Source: Ophiura sarsii
Lineage: Eukaryota > Echinodermata > Ophiuroidea > Amphilepidida > Ophiuridae
Assembly (NCBI GenBank): GCA_035610835.1
Contig: CM069453.1
Span: 68,512,682 to 68,576,681, forward strand
Length of the DNA: 64,000 bases
Direction of reading: 5' to 3'
Positions 60,142 through 64,000 of this stretch are shown here, piece by piece. The notes beneath the pieces were generated by a model. That model saw only the letters and a list, made by a program, of their open reading frames with translations, was not told the origin of the DNA and did not search any database. Made by a program: the position numbers and the translations under genes. Position 1 is the stretch's first letter; each line of letters starts with the position of its first letter.

Positions 60142-62230
60142 TTAATGAGTTCACCTAATGAGCCAGGCAGTATAGTAACTGTCATAACGCTCTGGACATA
60201 ATTCAAGCTATTTCACGCGATTGTGTTTTGTTATTGTTCACGGAGCTGCGTCCAGATGCATGAAATGCGGGAACAACTATGTATGCATGGACGTAACGAT
60301 TTTACGATTGACCAATCAGGACACGTGGTCATTTAAAATATTAACGCACGCATTGTTGGAATTATGTCCAAAGCATTATGACGCTGACCATAGTATCTTA
60401 ATATTTTTTTCCCAAATATTTTTTATTATTATTTGAAACATCAATTTGATATTATTGAATATACTGATTATGTAACAAGCTATTCAAAATTACTCTTTTG
60501 AATGAACACATTCAAAGTTACTCCTTTGAATGAAATTATTCAAAGTAAACATATATGATTGAATTGCTTATATTTTATATTTCAAATTGTTTTCGAACTG
60601 ATTCCAATCAGTGCTTAATATACCAAATAGATAAAGTTTTTGCTACTATGAATGCAGTGTGTATATAATGCAGCAAAGATCTGTTTTGCTAATAGACGAC
60701 AGTGTGTACAATATTATATGGTCTTTATTATATATTATGTGCTTTGTTATAAAATCAATAATTGTACAAAAATAAAATCTAAATATTTGTTATGTTTTGT
60801 GAATACTGGGCAAATTAGAATATTCTTTATTTTGAATGTTTTTCTGTTTATTTTGGGAATTTGTGTTTTTGTTTTTATTAGTACGTACGTAGCATATATA
60901 AATGTTATATATATGAGATTATATTTGATTTAATGTGTCCTCCATTTGTAATGAGATTGGAAAGTATAATACTGCATATCCTCACAACTTGCTATCATTC
61001 ACTACAGGGTGTATCAATAAAAATATGACTCTGTTTCCTTCAACCTTGAATCTGTGTAAAACCATCCAACTGCAACCAATTTAATGTCATCTCAACGTTT
61101 GTTGTTTTGTTTTGTTTTTTACAAATATATCGGAAATTTTGGGAAATTTTCAACCATTTTTGGTTTTCTCCCAAAATGTCCCAACATTTTCAAAAGGAGG
61201 AAATTTCTTCTAGAATTTTTTGTTGTTGAAAATTGTCATGTATTTATTTAAATCGTATAGCAATCCATCAAAGAGTAAGAATAATATAAATAAATACAAG
61301 TACCATATTTTTGTTTGACAAGCTTAAAAACAGTTAACTTAATTGCAGCACAACAGTTTAGGAAATGCAGTGACTTCATTTGATTACAAATGGAGCGTTA
61401 CCATTCTTGTCTTCATGACAATATTCAAATTGGTAAGAAATAATACCAATAAAACCTAGCTGTAATGTGTTATGTTCTAATTACAGGTACTATGTGATTC
61501 CATGTGTGATGTGTTCTTGCAAAATCAGACAGAACTGGGCAAGGGTCAAGTTTGAGTTATTGCTGGAGGAATCTTTAACAGGTTGAAATTCTCTGTACGA
61601 TGACGCTTTCCTTCATGAAATTGGACGGACGTTCCTATCAAAAGTTATGGATTTTTTTAGATTACAGAAATGCTATCCTTTGTTCACCTTTTTGTTGCTA
61701 TCTTTTGTTCACTATTATTTACTTTTGCTCAAGTCTTGTCTTATTTTGATAGCACACATCACATAATATGACCAAACTAAATGTAACTAATGAGTACTAT
61801 ATTGCATAGCTTTAATTAAAGGGGAGACCCGCTCTGGACAGCCAATTCCTTAGGAAATCCTCAAGGTTGGAATTTCTCCATGTCATCAAGTGAACAGGTG
61901 TATGGCAGTTCTTCTGTGAAGAAATGGCCATGGTAGGGCTCCCTTTTTAAATGACCGTTGTGAATTTGGGAATCTGTAACTCAATGCTTCCTCAAATTCC
62001 AAAGTTTGAGAATCAACTTTTCACACAAATCTCAATATGAAAATGTTTGGGTAGAATTGATAAAAATCACAGATTTTAATTGCAATTCTACCAATGCATT
62101 TCATATGGTTAGATTTTGTTTGAATAGCAAAAGAAATGTAATGATTGAGTACTATAACATAATATTTAATACCAATGTACTTCTATCAATTTTTGATACT
62201 TTGTACTAGTAAACACAAGCATACAAAATA

Positions 62231-62390
62231 CTTGAATCAATCGAGTACTACTAATGAATCAATCAAGTACTATGAATGAATTAAACAAGTACTACTAATG
62301 AATCAATCGAGTACTATTAATGAATCAAGCAAGTACTACTAATGAATCAACTGAGTACTAATAATGAATCAATCGAGTACTACTACTTTT
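62231..62390 (+). repeat. AATGAATCAATCGAGTACTACT tandem repeat
   Basis: About seven units of 22-26 bases alternating GAATCAAT(C/G)(A/G)A with GTACTACTAAT. Units vary by several bases. Confidence 0.85.
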
Positions 62391-63907
62391 TAAAACTTTA
62401 TTTAAGACCAATGTACTTTTACAGAATAAATATTAAGACTCCGTAGTCATCACAGTACTGATAATCTTCAACCAATCCATCATGAGAGTAACATTTATGA
62501 CCAGTTGCATCAAAAAGTTGTCGGCAGACATGCTCTCAGATAGAGGCCAGCAGAGTTAGTGAAATAAATAAGTAAATATAATAGGAACACGTTTGTGCAG
62601 CATGAAATCTAAACGTATGATTGAAAGATCTAATTACCCATAACACTTAGAATGTCTTCTTCTGTTGGACTAAGATTGATGTCTTGCTGCCTCCAACATG
62701 GTTTGATGTGATTGGTCACATTTGTGTGACGGTTCCGAAAACACTTTACATGGTATTTTATTTATTTTTCTTCATATTACTAATATTGATATAATGTTAA
62801 AACTGAAAATATGCAGTCTACAAGTTAGACTCTTTCAAGAAATTTGTCAATGATTTATGGCCTCAGATTGAAGTTGCAGTCTTTTTTCCATGTTTCTAGA
62901 AATTGAACAGGTGTTTCTAGGCTCCAACTTTAGGTTGTAATTGTCTTACTTCTCGTGACAGTGTTTTTAGAGGTTGATCAACTAGAATATTTATTTAAGG
63001 TTTAAGGCTTCTTGTTACATTGTTGTCACAATTAAACATCTAATAATATTACCCCCCCCCCCCTCCCTCTATTGTGAGACAATTAAAATACTCTGATCCC
63101 TAAGGGCTTCCAAGTAATACAGAGTATATATGTATACAACTAATGTAGGGAACAATCTATGCTCTCTCCATGTTCAAGGAAAAAGCGATTTGACCATATG
63201 CTGATATAAAACTTACTTGCTGTCTGATATAAGGGCAGAGATATGTGTAAAGTGCCAAATGTATTCATAAATATGTGTCAAGTGTAAATTACCTTTGATT
63301 TGGTGTACTCATCTCAAAAATGTTCATGTTTTTGGTGAAATGATAAAATATTGATATGTTTGTGGGTTTTTTTATAGAAAGTTCAACTATTTCATCATTA
63401 TTTTAATACTCACCATAATGATGTAATTGGTTGGTGACTGATATGGGTGTTGGTATGGTGTACAGCTCACAAAATCCATGAAAAGGATCGCCAAAATATT
63501 TTGTATTTTCATTTTAAAATGTACTTAAATCTTGTTCATTATAAATGGATGTTGAGGTGGGTTGTTATTGTGCTATCAAAACTGCCAAATTTGGCAGTTA
63601 AAAATCGCTGCTTTGGAACATAAAATGATGTAACATAATTCAGCTTTTTCCTAAAATCTTGCTCGTGAAACGTGGGCTTTCTGCCAGGCAGGTATGTATC
63701 ATGCTGTAAAACAAGTTTGAAATTGCTTGTAACATACGTAACATGCAAATGCTGTATAAAGGAGTTTTCTATTTCGTGTACAAATTGTAAATGAAGCAAA
63801 GTGTGTACAGAAGGACATACTTTATGAGTGGATTTTATCCATGTGCAGATCTTTTCATTAATTTAAGTGAAAAGTGAAGTTATGCGAGCTGTTTATTTTA
63901 CATAGTA

Positions 63908-64000
63908 TGTGAAGTGATCAAGCAAAATCAGTCGTAAGTCGGAAATATTAATTTTGAGATATAACCAGACAAAAGATAGAATTCTTTTAGTTTTCTATTG
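63908..64000. mobile_element. MITE, TGTGAC family, copy 3, cut by window end
   Basis: TA followed by TGTGAAGTGATCAAGCAAAA and a body like that of 3530-3783 (GTCGGAAATATTAATTTTGAG). The right end is outside the window. Confidence 0.65.

Larger units (their letters stand above)
58101..61022 (+). other. Presumed 3' UTR of DDR
   Basis: Sequence after the stop, with minisatellite units at 58147-58300. Candidate poly(A) signals are an ATTAAA near 60002, AATAAA at 60771 and AATAAA at 61017; I cannot tell which is used. A 70-codon ORF at 58991-59203 resembles nothing I recognise and is probably chance. A TTAA-flanked MITE sits at 59898-60141. Confidence 0.4.
61023..64000. other. Downstream flank without recognised gene
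   Basis: AT-rich sequence with no ORF that looks coding. It holds a tandem repeat at 62231-62390, a C tract at 63052-63062 and the left end of a TA-flanked MITE at 63908 that runs off the window. Confidence 0.5.

Overview
The window is animal genomic DNA. It is AT-rich, intron-rich and dense in small transposons. One gene accounts for essentially all recognisable host coding sequence: a discoidin domain receptor (DDR), the collagen-binding receptor tyrosine kinase. I reconstructed 13 coding exons on the + strand, from an ATG at 5722 to a TAG at 58100. All 12 introns have GT..AG ends, and the codon phases agree across every junction. The exons sum to 2784 bases, which is 927 residues plus the stop, close to the vertebrate DDR length. 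A single DDR gene related to both DDR1 and DDR2, together with tRNA-derived SINEs and many MITEs, suggests an invertebrate. An invertebrate deuterostome (echinoderm or hemichordate type) is my best guess, at low confidence; no species can be read from the sequence.

Layout. Positions 1-5693 hold no recognisable gene, only repeats (a C-tract repeat, a 36-bp-arm hairpin, a TA-flanked MITE). Exon 1 (signal peptide) lies at 5722-5818. Exons 2-4 (8.1-15.9 kb) encode the discoidin domain and exon 5 (17.9-18.4 kb) the discoidin-like domain. Exons 6-7 (22.8 and 28.8 kb) encode the extracellular stalk, and exon 8 (39.8 kb) the transmembrane helix and the first part of the juxtamembrane region. Exon 9 (41.4 kb) carries the rest of the juxtamembrane region and the glycine-rich loop. 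Exons 10-13 (46.0-58.1 kb) encode the kinase. The region from 58101 to 64000 is 3' UTR and flank without a recognised gene.

The largest intron (intron 7, 10.9 kb) contains a 5'-truncated non-LTR retrotransposon on the - strand with an intact 543-codon reverse transcriptase ORF. It also contains a three-layer nest of SINE, MITE and a second short retroelement. Other introns carry MITE families with TA or TTAA flanks, fold-back elements and minisatellites.

The most notable points are these: (1) an acidic, coding-looking 93- or 112-codon phase-0 open segment between the two exons that encode the kinase glycine loop; (2) substitutions at several positions that form the collagen pocket of human DDR2; (3) Val at the kinase gatekeeper where human DDRs have Thr; (4) local duplications that copied the splice donors of exons 6 and 11; and (5) one minisatellite motif on both sides of the last coding exon, in the intron and in the 3' UTR. 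No bacterial-type system, CRISPR array or operon is present.
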